64,000 nucleotides of DNA from UBA5436 sp050951845 (GCA_050951845.1 JBMNJV010000001.1:124001-188000), one strand, 5' to 3'. Shown: positions 53,804-62,965, counted from the first letter of the stretch. Program-made: numbers and translations. The notes: generated by a model not told the origin, from the letters alone.

Positions 53804-54433
53804 ACTTACGACACATTCGTAATAACTTATAGATATAATGTAAATACATTTTCCAAGAAAAACAAGTTTTTTCTTCCGAATCGACTACATTATTTCCTCG
53901 ATAGTTCAAGATTATCAATATTCGTAGTCTCTTTTCTGCCTTACTGATTATAAATCCAAGCTATTCGGTTTAAGTAAAAAATCAAATAGGTTCATAATCG
54001 TAATTCCTTGTTCGTTTCTCCAGAGGGGTGTATTGCCTGCTACAACAATTATTTTTTTAAATGAGTCCGGAATATTTAACAAAGATGCCTGTTCTTGTTT
54101 TAAATTTTTGCGGATTCCGGCTTTTGTTAAAATAGATTTTTAAAATTAAAGATTTAAGATAACTTTATCCTCCATTTACAGCATTCGCTTGCCAAACATC
54201 AATAATAATTAAATTTTGAAAGTGATTGTTTAATGCAGAGCTTAACGCTTAAAACAAAGGCCTTTTGCATATTCATGTTTTGCTGCAAAGTGATGTACTT
54301 ATTTGGTTCGTTCATTTGAACTAAAATGACTTCTTTGTTACATTAATCGGTGAAAACTAAGTAATGCATATAAAAGAAGATTTGATAAGATTTGAGAAGA
54401 TTTAACATGAGATTGCAGAAAGGAGACGGTTGA
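53804..54433. other. 630-nt intergenic region with dispersed repeats and a promoter
   Basis: It contains the dispersed elements 53803-53850 (similar to 62767-62814), 53943-53990 (similar to 661-708) and 54102-54136 (similar to 50984-51016). TTGAAC (54316-54321) and TACATT (54339-54344), 17 nt apart, probably drive the DUF1847 gene; the palindrome GTTCA-TT-TGAAC overlaps the -35. No gene is seen. Confidence 0.45.
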
Positions 54434-55075
54434 TTGACTAAATATAATGCTGATTGCAGTATGTGCAGAGTATTCAGATGCAAAAATAACGAAAAAGATA
54501 AATTGCCTAAATTTTGCCCGATGCAATATGAATCGATTCAGGAAGAGGCGGCTTTACTGCTGGAAAAACATAGAGAATTTTATGTAAAAAGTTCTGCCAT
54601 TGAGAAAAAGGGATATGAAAAGTGGCCGCGAGCAAGAGAAATTATTGAGTTTGCCAAGGATATGGGCTATAAAAAAATCGGACTTGCTTTTTGTACAGGC
54701 TTTCATAATGAGGCTGTACTTTTCTCGGAAATTCTTCAGGAGCACGGAATAGATTACGTAAGCGCAATGTGTAAGGTAGGCGGAGTCGATAAGTCGGACT
54801 CGGGCATACCGGAAAAATTTAAGTTTAAACCGGGTGAGTTCGAGGCTCAGTGTAATCCGATCGCTCAGGCATTGGTTCTGAACAAGGAAGAGACGGATTT
54901 CAATGTCATCCTGGGACTTTGCGTCGGACATGACTCACTGTTTATGAAGTATTCAGACGCACTATGTACCACTTTAATTACAAAAGACAGAGCTACAGGC
55001 CATAATCCCGCTATAGCTTTATATTTGAAAGATACCTATATGGCATCGAGATTGGGACTTCAATCAAAGATTTAA
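54434..55075 (+). CDS. DUF1847 family protein
   Basis: This 213-residue protein begins with a Cys cluster (CSMCRVFRCKN, then KFCPM) likely to bind a metal or Fe-S cluster, and continues with the family segments IGLAFCTGFHNEAVLFSEIL, CKVGGVDKSD, CNPIAQA and GLCVGHDSLFMKYSDA. The function of the family is not established. Start is TTG with AAAGGAGA 7 nt upstream. It stands alone. Confidence 0.85.
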   Translation: MTKYNADCSMCRVFRCKNNEKDKLPKFCPMQYESIQEEAALLLEKHREFYVKSSAIEKKGYEKWPRAREIIEFAKDMGYKKIGLAFCTGFHNEAVLFSEILQEHGIDYVSAMCKVGGVDKSDSGIPEKFKFKPGEFEAQCNPIAQALVLNKEETDFNVILGLCVGHDSLFMKYSDALCTTLITKDRATGHNPAIALYLKDTYMASRLGLQSKI

Positions 55076-55118
55076 GTTGCAGAGAAAACATCCTTGAGCA
55101 AGGCTTAAACCGGCTTGT

Positions 55119-55247
55119 TCAGGTAACACAATTAACGGGTATTTTCTGTTAACATAACTAAAGGGTATTTCTCAGGTAACATAATTAACGGGTGTTTTCT
55201 GTTAACATAACTAAAGGTCATTTCTCAGGTAACATAATTAACGGGCA
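55119..55247. repeat. 53-bp tandem repeat running into the 3' end of the GGDEF gene
   Basis: Two full units (55119-55171 and 55172-55224) and a partial third starting exactly at the stop codon (55225). Each unit is itself two similar halves (GGTAACATAATTAACGGG and TTAACATAACTAAAGGG). Confidence 0.85.
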
Positions 55248-56901
55248 TTTTTTGCGGCACCGTACCCCGCAGTCTTGTTTTATCTTTATACATTCTTTTG
55301 TCTGCTCTGACGGCAGTTGCATAGATGTCCTTATCTAAAGAAGCGTCATATGCTACGAGTCCGAATGAAACAGAAAAATCATACACACGTTCTTCGGCAA
55401 TCAGTGCTACTTCCTGTTTCACCTGATCGATAATCTGATTGATGTTATCCAAGTTGCCATTTTCAATTATAACGGTAAATTCATCTCCGCCAATCCGGTA
55501 AACCTTGCCGATTTCCGCAAAATGCTTCTGCAACACATCACAAGTATCGATAATCGCCTGATCGCCAAAAGAATGACCGAAATAGTCATTGATATATTTG
55601 AGTCTGTCGGTATCCACCTGTAAAATCGTCGTACCCCGGAAACTTGTAATCTGATCCATATCCCTGATGTACTGCGCACGATTGGCTGCACCGGTCAGCA
55701 CGTCCGTATAAGCCATCTTCTCAAAATATTCTTTCTCCTCCTTGACCTTTCTGCGTTCTCTATATTCTCTCAGCTGATGAGTGGTCATTATAATAATATA
55801 AATAACAGTGCCGCTCAGCATAAAATAAGAAGTTTGTTTGAATCCCCTGATACTAAATACGATGATTTCCACAATAGCCAGTGCCAGGAAAATAGAAATC
55901 GCTATTAAGTCATGCGATGTTTTTTTGTTATCATAGTAAAAGAATTCTATGGTAAATATAATCAAATAGTAAGCGCAGAAGATCATCAGCCACGCCTGCC
56001 CGATCAAAAGCGTATCCCAAAGTCCCAAGATATCCAGATATTCAAGCAGCAAACAAACAGAAGCACTCGCTACAATGAGCGCAATAAGCAAATCGGTGAA
56101 AAATCGCTTTTTCATCTGAGTTGCTTCCCTGAGATACAAGCCGATAACAACCGGGCTGGTCAATATCATTAAGGGCGAGAGCCGTGCAATCAAATATGTG
56201 TTCTTTGTCGTAAGCTGAAGCATTCCCGATTCGGCTAAAAACCATCCGCCGATGTTTAAAGAAAAGGCACCTAAATAGAATATGCTGCGATTCTTTTGCT
56301 TGTGGTACCCGGCCACAAAATAGGCTAAGATCAAGACAAGCCCTAAAACAATCACTAACACGATTAACACATTCCAAATCCCTTTTTCTAAAAAAATAAG
56401 TAAAAACAAAGAGGATCCGGAAGTGATAAAGATTTCAGGAGCGTAGCCCTGCGAGGTAGGGGTATGCGAAAAAAGCGTGAGCTCAATAACCTTACCAGTA
56501 TCTTCAGGCATGATGTCAATCACAGCCCAGAAATTACCAAAATCCTTACCCGGAAATCGCGAGTTGTCATCGCCCATAGCATAAACTGTTTTTCCATCAA
56601 TCTTGGCCACCACGGACTGCCGGTATGACTTCAACACTACTTTTCCTCCGATCGGTACATTGTCGGGGATGATGTTCCGGATTACCAAGGACTCTGACTT
56701 ATCGATATCAAAACAATGAGGCAATTCGAACTGTTCCTGATTAGCGCCATCTTCCAGCGTCCATCCGTCCGAATAGGAAATAATCTCATCATCGATCAGG
56801 TAGAGACTAGGCATATCAAATAAATCCACAAAATTAAATATAAAAAGGAATATAGTAATCGCCAGTATTATGTAACCGATTTCGCTAAATTTTCGCAGCA
56901 T
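55225..56901 (-). CDS. Membrane-bound GGDEF diguanylate cyclase with 7TM-DISM-like sensor
   Basis: This 558-residue protein has an N-terminal anchor, an extracytoplasmic domain of about 130 residues, about seven membrane segments (residues 165-380, 7TMR-DISM-like), a short coiled linker (REYRERRKVKEEKEYFEK) and a C-terminal GGDEF domain (ILQVDTDRLKYINDYFGHS; YRIGGDEFTVII). The intact GGDEF predicts synthesis of cyclic di-GMP. The RxxD inhibitory site is not visible ahead of GGDEF, so product feedback may be absent. ATG follows AGGTGAACAG. Confidence 0.9.
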   Translation of the reverse strand: MLRKFSEIGYIILAITIFLFIFNFVDLFDMPSLYLIDDEIISYSDGWTLEDGANQEQFELPHCFDIDKSESLVIRNIIPDNVPIGGKVVLKSYRQSVVAKIDGKTVYAMGDDNSRFPGKDFGNFWAVIDIMPEDTGKVIELTLFSHTPTSQGYAPEIFITSGSSLFLLIFLEKGIWNVLIVLVIVLGLVLILAYFVAGYHKQKNRSIFYLGAFSLNIGGWFLAESGMLQLTTKNTYLIARLSPLMILTSPVVIGLYLREATQMKKRFFTDLLIALIVASASVCLLLEYLDILGLWDTLLIGQAWLMIFCAYYLIIFTIEFFYYDNKKTSHDLIAISIFLALAIVEIIVFSIRGFKQTSYFMLSGTVIYIIIMTTHQLREYRERRKVKEEKEYFEKMAYTDVLTGAANRAQYIRDMDQITSFRGTTILQVDTDRLKYINDYFGHSFGDQAIIDTCDVLQKHFAEIGKVYRIGGDEFTVIIENGNLDNINQIIDQVKQEVALIAEERVYDFSVSFGLVAYDASLDKDIYATAVRADKRMYKDKTRLRGTVPQKMPVNYVT

Positions 56902-57479
56902 CTGTTCACCTACTCAACTCTATCATTTTCACTTTGATCCGGTTTTTCCTTTTTCTCTTTTTCAAAGTTTTTAGCTTGAATACAACTTCAGGGGTGACGT
57001 TAATTTTAGCTTATTACATGCAGGTTACATCACAGTAACATAAAGAACTGTAACAACTTAACCTGAAAGGTAATAAAACATCAACTCTTTTTTATATTTT
57101 CCACGGACTTCCGGCATTTGAATTTAACTCGTAGGAAGAAGTACAGGTGCCGGAGAAATATCGTATGGCCGGTCTTTACAGCAATCGCACTTGGAATCAG
57201 ACTGTTAAGCCTGATTATGCAGCTGTTCAACTAAATGAATACAGAGAGTCTTTTCTATAATCGATCATGCAAAACTCAGAAACGATTCGATCCGAATGAC
57301 TTCAGGAGATTTTAAAAGTGAAAGTTGAAAAATATGTAGTTGACTATATTCCGGTGTTTGCTGCCGGTTATGCCGTTTTTATTTTGATTGTGAAATTTAA
57401 GTCTGTTTTAAGTCTGTTTACTTCGTTCCGCCGATACTTTCAGCATGCCGATTCTGATCAAAACAAATTAACAGGCACC
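56902..57479. other. 578-nt intergenic region with a possible relic and a gene-end echo
   Basis: A plus-strand frame at about 57131-57259 reads VPEKYRMAGLYSNRTWNQ and ends in a stop, without a start codon; it looks like a gene remnant of unknown family. Positions 57430-57461 are a direct copy of the MFS gene 3' end. A 78-codon open frame (57318-57554) overlaps that gene and is probably not translated. Confidence 0.4.
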
Positions 57480-57524
57480 TTATTGTCCGGATGCCGATAC
57501 TTTCAGCATGCCGATTCTGATCAA
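57430..57524. repeat. 32-bp direct repeat of the MFS gene 3' coding end
   Basis: GCCGATACTTTCAGCATGCC and twelve further bases occur at 57430-57461 and 57493-57524, a 63-bp period. The second lies inside the MFS coding sequence, the first just beyond its stop. Confidence 0.85.
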
Positions 57525-58724
57525 CACTGCAGCAAGAACACCTACACCGATTAAAATATAGAAGGCGGGCTGATAAGCTGTTCCGATATCATACAAAATT
57601 CCCACAACCGGACCGCATGCAGCCATGCCCAATTGGGTGGAAGCAGCACCATAACCGGCTATAAGTTTATATTCTTCAGTACTGAATGAGTCTTGCAAAA
57701 TAATGGGTGCTATTACGTTAGCCGTTCTTCTGCCTCCAAAAGAGAAACAAACTAAACCCGTAACCACCAGAATCATACTTTTTGTACCTGTAAAGGTCAT
57801 TAAACCTAATCCTATAACCATCATAACGGTAAACAAATACAGGTATATTTTTGCCCCCAGCTTATCGGATATACGTCCAAGAATCATGGTTGCTCCTGCA
57901 GCAAAAAGCGAATATAATCCCAGAAGATTTGAAGATGTGTCAACTCTCATTCCGTTTTCCTGCCAAAACATCGCCAGGTAGCTTTCAGAATTAGTAGCAA
58001 GACCTATCAGGAAAACTCCGATCAGTATCACCCATAAGCCCGGTGATTTTATCACTTGAGAAGCTGCAGCACTTTTATGATCAGCTCTTGATCTATCCTC
58101 ATTCTTCTCCTGTACTTCTTTGTCATAGCCCAATGGTTTCTGATCCTTGTCAGCAGGAGATTCGATAATAAGATAAAGGGCGAATAAAGAAAAAACAGCT
58201 ATCGAAATGGCAAGGAAAATGTATGCCGTACGCCATCCGGAATTTTGTATGATGCTTCCGCAAATCGGTGTAAGGATTGCTCCGCCTATCATTGAGCCGG
58301 CAAAGACTATACTTGTCACGGTTGCTCTCTTATCCACAAACCAATTGGAAACTAAAATTGAACACGGAGCAACGGTTGAAAAGCCGAAACAAAAACCGCC
58401 TATAACCGTGCCGATGAGTATGATTGCCAAAGATGATGTAACGGCTATTATTAAATAGTGTATGGATAGTAATACAACCCCGATAAAAATGGTCCATTTG
58501 AGTCCGAATTTTTTCACGAATTTTTGAAAGAGCATGTTGGACACAAAACCTGCAAGAGTCGCAAAAGTAGGCATCAGCATAATTGATTTGTCCAGGAAAC
58601 CGGTATCTTGGATAATGGGAGGCATAAAAATCGCTATGGTTTGAAGTGCTCCCAATGTCATAAACATTATAATAAAAGCACCGGCTGCTACACGCCAACC
58701 TGAAAAACTGGTTTTTTCTTTCAA
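57480..58724 (-). CDS. Major facilitator superfamily transporter (OFA-like)
   Basis: This 414-residue carrier has twelve predicted membrane segments and a charged central loop (residues about 195-225). GWRVAAGAFIIMF at the start, SNWFVDKRATVTSIV between segments 4 and 5, and GRISDKLGAK after segment 8 are typical of the oxalate/formate-antiporter-like (monocarboxylate) branch. It probably moves an organic acid; substrate unknown. Start is TTG with GGAGG 9 nt upstream. Confidence 0.88.
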   Translation of the reverse strand: MKEKTSFSGWRVAAGAFIIMFMTLGALQTIAIFMPPIIQDTGFLDKSIMLMPTFATLAGFVSNMLFQKFVKKFGLKWTIFIGVVLLSIHYLIIAVTSSLAIILIGTVIGGFCFGFSTVAPCSILVSNWFVDKRATVTSIVFAGSMIGGAILTPICGSIIQNSGWRTAYIFLAISIAVFSLFALYLIIESPADKDQKPLGYDKEVQEKNEDRSRADHKSAAASQVIKSPGLWVILIGVFLIGLATNSESYLAMFWQENGMRVDTSSNLLGLYSLFAAGATMILGRISDKLGAKIYLYLFTVMMVIGLGLMTFTGTKSMILVVTGLVCFSFGGRRTANVIAPIILQDSFSTEEYKLIAGYGAASTQLGMAACGPVVGILYDIGTAYQPAFYILIGVGVLAAVLIRIGMLKVSASGQ

Positions 58725-58882
58725 TTCAATCCGCCTCCTGCTTTGTTTTAAAAATCCCCTTTCCCGGTTCCAATTCCCATTTATACATTATATGTAAAAT
58801 TATTTTAAGTCTATCTATGTAAATTTTTTAAATCTCTGAAAAATCCGGATGTCTTTCAACTATTTCGTATAAATACCTTCTT

Positions 58883-59416
58883 CTATTTCGGATTTGTCTC
58901 GTCTTTCTCAGGTTTTTCATAAGGTAAAATCATATTGATAATGACAGCTATAGCAACGCCGATCATTGTGTCAAAAAACCTATAGAGTATGCGCACATGA
59001 GGATCTCCTTCCCTGACATAGTTGAGAAGTGTAAGAAGCACTACTATACAGGCGTTGGTAGTGGCATCGGGAATCTTAAACCAAAGGGTAGTCTTGATTG
59101 TAGGTATTAATAACAGGCTAAGCATAATGTAATAACCCGGGCTGAAAATTTCTATACCAAATATTTGTATGATAATAATAAAACCCAAAGAAAACACCGC
59201 GCCTATCATGGTGCCGAATATCCTTATTTTACCCGTATCCACAGAATCCTCGTTGCTGGATCTGGTGCTTATAAAGGCTGCGAGGGCTGCACTGGTAGGT
59301 TGGCCGTTAATAGCCAAACTGGCTATTATGGACAAATAAATAGATACAACTGTTTTTATTATCCTCATACCCACACCAAACTTTTTCAAAAATTGGCGCA
59401 CCGGTTTTTTCTTCAA
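58883..59416 (-). CDS. Aromatic-acid-exporter (ArAE/FUSC)-like membrane protein
   Basis: This 177-residue protein has a basic N-terminus and about five membrane segments. GMRIIKTVVSIYLSI, QPTSAALAAFIS, GTMIGAVFSLGF and YRFFDTMIGVAIAVIINM match the N-terminal membrane half of the ArAE_1 family. Full-length members carry a C-terminal cytoplasmic domain; this one is the short form. Start is TTG behind GGAGAG. It lies upstream of the MFS gene on the same strand. Confidence 0.82.
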   Translation of the reverse strand: MKKKPVRQFLKKFGVGMRIIKTVVSIYLSIIASLAINGQPTSAALAAFISTRSSNEDSVDTGKIRIFGTMIGAVFSLGFIIIIQIFGIEIFSPGYYIMLSLLLIPTIKTTLWFKIPDATTNACIVVLLTLLNYVREGDPHVRILYRFFDTMIGVAIAVIINMILPYEKPEKDETNPK

Positions 59417-59914
59417 TTATCTCACTCTCCTTCCAAGCACTTTCTTTATTTGGGGTCGAGAACATCTTATTACATTTAAAAAAAATTGAGTAGGGGAGAT
59501 TATTCTTTCTGAATTATAATCAGTATTTGATCTATAAGAACAATCCGCAAAGCAAGAGCCGGTAAGGCTTCGAACCGGACAGTTCTTCCTGCTTCTGCAG
59601 TAAGACCAGCTCCAAGTGCCCTCCGGCGTTTGCATCACTTTTTTTGTAACGATAGTGATAGGTAAAGTGAGTCATTCCGGTTTCTTTATGCCGGGAACCC
59701 GAGGCTTTCAATACTTCGGATGAAGCAAATCAACCATATGATCAGTATGATCAGCCTTTCTCAGCAGTGAACCATGTACATTTTATAACAAACTTTTATT
59801 TTGATTTGATAATAAAGTTAATATATATTATTATAATAAAATATAATCACTGTATAGAATAAAATAATATTTTCTACCGGATTTTAACAATAATATATTT
59901 ATTAAGAGGAGAAC
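59417..59914. other. 498-nt intergenic region with a relic of an ATP-binding regulator gene
   Basis: On the minus strand 59711-59782 reads VHGSLL, then DLL and KY, and a shifted frame continues HKETG. This parallels EVHGSLLIMADRVIDL and YHKETRVE in the gene at 62966. A 9-nt duplication and stops show decay. The rest (59521-59640) has no recognised content. The rightward ThiF-like gene starts after an AT-rich promoter region. Confidence 0.5.
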
Positions 59915-61039
59915 ATGGCTAATCATTACATCTGGCAAGAGCCTGTTTTATTCGATTTATCTAAACCAAATGATGCAAAACGGCTGAACAGATTGAAATC
60001 AGAAACAAAGGTGTTTTGTTATGATGCTTTTTTCCAAATAGCAAATAATTTGTTCGAGCTGGAATATCCGCAGCACATAAAAAACGATAATAAAAGAAAT
60101 GAATACATCACTAATCTTTCGCGAGAAAGAGATACGTTCGGAATATGGATCTTTTTTCCCTGGTCTCATGAGCTGGTACTTTTCCCTGACAAGGAAACAT
60201 ATTACAAACTCAGAACTTTTCGCTATCTTAACTTAATTAAACAAAACGATTTACAGATACTTTCTCAGGCCAAAATAGCCGTTATAGGCATGAGTGTAGG
60301 CTCAAATGTAACTCTGGCGCTTGTAAGAAATAGTATTGGTAAATCATTTGCAATAAGTGATTTGGTAATACCTAATGTTTCAAATATCGGACGAGCCAGT
60401 TTCGATATGAGAGACCTGAATTCCACCAAATTAAATGCAATAGCAAAACAAATCAGTTACTTGGATCCGTTTGTGGAACAGGTTCATTTTCCGGAAGGTA
60501 TTAATGAGGAAACTGTAGATAAACTGGCTGCCTTTCAGCCCGACATTGTGATTGATGAAATAGACTCCATGCGGAAATCAGTTCTTCTCCGCAAACTCTG
60601 TAAGGAAAAAGGCATAGCATATGTAAGCGCGTCGGATGTACATGATTCGGTCATAATCGAAGTGTTGCGTCACGACCGGAATAAACGTCTTGGTTTGCTG
60701 GCATCAACAGTGAGCGATGCAAAGGCAGATAAACTCTATAGAGGGATGCTTACAGAAGATGAAGAATCATTATATTTCGCACAATCTGTAGGCTTTTTAA
60801 ATCTCTCTCCGGAACTAATTCAATCCGGCCTGGAAATCGGAAAAACTCTTTCCGGCATTCCGCAATTAGGTTCAACTGCAATTTGCGCTTCCGGTATTGT
60901 TGCTGCTGTATGCAGGGAGATACTGCTGGGCAGGAAATTACCAAGCGGCTTGTATTCCTACCCGCTATTGAAATCACCTTCTAAGTTTCACCCTGCCAGA
61001 TTGAGCAAATTGCTTAAAGCTATCATAAAAATACGATAA
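59915..61039 (+). CDS. ThiF/E1-like adenylyltransferase-fold protein
   Basis: This 374-residue protein has an N-terminal domain of about 115 residues (IWQEPVLFDLSKPNDAKRL; FGIWIFFPWSHELVLFPD) and a ThiF/E1-like nucleotide-binding domain with IAVIGMSVGSNVTLALV, SDLVIPNVSNIGRA and the DIVIDEIDSM acidic segment. E1-like enzymes adenylate a protein or peptide carboxylate. The N-terminal layout recalls ThiF proteins related to Mycobacterium Rv1355c. The usual CxxC zinc sites are not seen. ATG follows AGAGGAGA. It forms a two-gene unit with the next gene, 15 nt away. Confidence 0.83.
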   Translation: MANHYIWQEPVLFDLSKPNDAKRLNRLKSETKVFCYDAFFQIANNLFELEYPQHIKNDNKRNEYITNLSRERDTFGIWIFFPWSHELVLFPDKETYYKLRTFRYLNLIKQNDLQILSQAKIAVIGMSVGSNVTLALVRNSIGKSFAISDLVIPNVSNIGRASFDMRDLNSTKLNAIAKQISYLDPFVEQVHFPEGINEETVDKLAAFQPDIVIDEIDSMRKSVLLRKLCKEKGIAYVSASDVHDSVIIEVLRHDRNKRLGLLASTVSDAKADKLYRGMLTEDEESLYFAQSVGFLNLSPELIQSGLEIGKTLSGIPQLGSTAICASGIVAAVCREILLGRKLPSGLYSYPLLKSPSKFHPARLSKLLKAIIKIR

Positions 61040-61054
61040 TCAGGAGGATAATTT

Positions 61055-61762
61055 ATGCGGTATTTCCTTTTAAACAAAGTTGTGAAAATGTTTCACGATA
61101 TCGGGCGAAAGGCTTATTATGGGGAGCCTTTTCCCGTCAGTCCTGCAGATACCCTGATGTTAATAATTGATGCCCAGCATCTGGTCAGCAAAGTGTATTT
61201 AGACGAACTAGTGGCTGAAAACAATGTCAATCCTGCTCTATTTGCACCATTATTCAATCAAATTGAAAGAATCAATGATAAAACTGTAAGTAATATTGCC
61301 AAATTGGCAGACGCATGCAGGAAAGCGGGAATTGAAGTCATCCATATCAAAATTGAATCTGAATATGAGGATTTGAGAGATGTCGGAAGACTTTATCAAC
61401 GGACAAGTATGCACGTTCAACCGGGCCATCCTCTGTTGAATTTTTTGGACAAGGTTGAACCGTTGGAAGGCGAGACAGTTCTGAAAAAAACTTGCAGCGG
61501 CGTTCACGTAGGCACAGATATTGACATTCTTTGTAAGAGTAAAGGGATTGAAAAAGTAATCGTAACAGGCTTTTATACAGATCAATGTGTCAGTACATCA
61601 GTCAGAGATCTGGCTGATTTAGGTTATGATATCATCCTCCCTACAGATGCATGTGCCGCAATGAGTCCCCAAAGGCATAAGCATGCATTGGAATCTTTGG
61701 TCGGCATCTATGCTTATGGAGAAAAAACCAAAGATTTATATAACCGAATCTCATCATTATAA
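61055..61762 (+). CDS. Isochorismatase-family cysteine hydrolase
   Basis: This 235-residue hydrolase has the Asp of the catalytic triad in LMLIIDAQHLV, Lys in VLKKTCSGVHVGTDID and the nucleophilic Cys in VTGFYTDQCVSTSVRDL, the D-K-C pattern of isochorismatase/nicotinamidase-like enzymes. It probably hydrolyses a small amide or related bond. ATG follows AGGAGG. Coupling with a ThiF-like gene suggests a joint reaction, perhaps formation and cleavage of an acyl or amide bond; this is inference. Confidence 0.88.
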   Translation: MRYFLLNKVVKMFHDIGRKAYYGEPFPVSPADTLMLIIDAQHLVSKVYLDELVAENNVNPALFAPLFNQIERINDKTVSNIAKLADACRKAGIEVIHIKIESEYEDLRDVGRLYQRTSMHVQPGHPLLNFLDKVEPLEGETVLKKTCSGVHVGTDIDILCKSKGIEKVIVTGFYTDQCVSTSVRDLADLGYDIILPTDACAAMSPQRHKHALESLVGIYAYGEKTKDLYNRISSL

Positions 61763-61769
61763 ATCTTTG
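61729..61769. terminator. Inverted repeat over the hydrolase 3' end, possible terminator
   Basis: CAAAGATTTATA (61729-61740) pairs with TATAAATCTTTG (61758-61769), 12 perfect pairs spanning the stop codon. No clear T run follows. Confidence 0.35.
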
Positions 61770-62085
61770 ATAACAAGAAACAATGTTTTAAAAACTTGTG
61801 AAATAACACACGTCTATTTAGGTGTGCTGTTCACTTCTTTTTATAGTGCAGTCTTCCCGGCTGCAGATTTTTCCAATCCAGCAGCTTTTCATATATCTTT
61901 CTTTTAAACACATAAACACCTTTAAACTCCTTTTTACAAATACGCACTTTGAATATGTTCATTTTGCAACAAATACGCATTAAAAAAGCAGCATATTATT
62001 GAGTTCAATCAGAAAAGGATTTTCAGTACATTCTGTAATTATTTTTTCCATAAATCAAATGGTATTTTTATAAATCCGCCGGTAA
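61763..62085. other. 323-nt intergenic region without recognised genes
   Basis: AT-rich. Apart from the hairpin arm at its left end and two CAAATACGCA elements near 61938 and 61971, nothing is recognised. Confidence 0.4.
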
Positions 62086-62394
62086 CTAAAAATCTACTAA
62101 ATATATTCCTATGGATATTTTATAGTATTCCCCGAATTGCTTGATTGTTTTCACTTTGGCTATTAAGAGTTTTCCTGCATCCATCAGTCTGGAAAAAATG
62201 ATATTATCTGCTTCAGGTATATAACCGAGTTTTACATTGTTTTGATCCAGCACTAAGATTGCTTTGCTGTCAAATTTATTATCTTCTCGTTTCAGAGTTA
62301 ATTTATCTTCCTTATTGATTGTTGCAAAAACAGTCTGATCATCTATATAAGAAGTTCCGGCAATATATGTATCAAACAAATGAATTTCTTCAAT
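62086..62394 (-). CDS. HIRAN-domain protein, start unclear
   Basis: The protein consists almost entirely of a HIRAN domain: TYIAGTSYIDD, KLTLKREDNKFDSKAILVLD, KLGYIPEADNIIFSRLMDAG. HIRAN domains bind DNA ends or damaged DNA and occur alone or fused to helicases. The frame is open slightly beyond 62379 (reading LIEEIHLFD, usual before the domain) but no ATG is present before a stop; TTG at 62379 and CTG at 62394 are the only options. It may have lost its proper start by fusion to the broken gene upstream. Confidence 0.65.
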   Translation of the reverse strand: MEEIHLFDTYIAGTSYIDDQTVFATINKEDKLTLKREDNKFDSKAILVLDQNNVKLGYIPEADNIIFSRLMDAGKLLIAKVKTIKQFGEYYKISIGIYLVDF

Positions 62395-62403
62395 CAGGAT
62401 GGA

Positions 62404-62488
62404 TTAATTTAGCAATGTCTCTCTCTGATCAATTAATTCTTCATATTCTGTGTATTTTGAATTTGTTACTTTGACTAATTTGTTCATT
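62404..62488 (-). pseudogene. Frameshifted fragment of a small hypothetical gene
   Basis: Minus-strand reading begins MNKLVKVTN at ATG 62488, and after a 1-nt shift continues SKYTEYEELIDQRETLLN to a stop. The pattern resembles the N-terminus of a hypothetical protein common in gut Bacillota (recalled, not searched). The extra base and early stop mark it as broken. Confidence 0.4.
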
Positions 62489-62965
62489 GAAGTACCTTAA
62501 GTATTTCATAAAAAATATTTAGGGGTTTATGTCTTTTCTCATGGTAGAAATTGAAGCCGTTGTTGATTCTTTTCTTGTAAGAAATCTAAGTAAATTGTAC
62601 ATTTTTTGAATTTCTATTGATTCCTTCTAAGTTATAAATGTCATTGTTTATTTAAGAAGAATAGCACAAATCGGTCATGTTTTCGATTTCTATTCGGTCA
62701 TATTTCGGTTTCTTATTCGGTTATATTTCTGTTTCTTGTTCGGTTATATTTCTGTTTCTTGTTCGGAACTTGCGACGTTTACGTAGTAAGTTATAGGTTA
62801 AATGTAAATAAATTATCAAAAAAAGCAAGATGTTTCTGCAGATGATGCAACTATAATATTTCACCCCGGAATAAACTTTAATTTTTTCATCATATATTGA
62901 ATTCTTATATGCGACTAGCTCAATTCGTTACTCAATGTGTGACAAATTGGTATTCTATCTTAACA
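62489..62965. other. 477-nt intergenic region with short tandem repeats
   Basis: It contains the 4 x 23-bp array (62671-62762) and the element 62767-62814, which matches 53803-53850 at about 37 of 48 positions. No gene is recognised. Confidence 0.4.
62671..62762. repeat. Four tandem 23-bp units
   Basis: Units begin at 62671, 62694, 62717 and 62740, each starting TCGGTYATRTTT and ending TTTCTTAT or TTTCTTGT; the last two are identical. Confidence 0.85.

Noticed and set aside
57318..57554. 78-codon open frame with a twice-repeated RYFQHADSDQ
   Set aside because: The repeat is simply the reverse complement of the duplicated MFS 3' end; the frame overlaps that gene and lacks a ribosome site.
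59521..59600. Possible tRNA T-arm (GGTTCGAAGCC on the minus strand)
   Set aside because: The stem encloses a 10-nt loop rather than 7, and no acceptor, D or anticodon arm could be placed.
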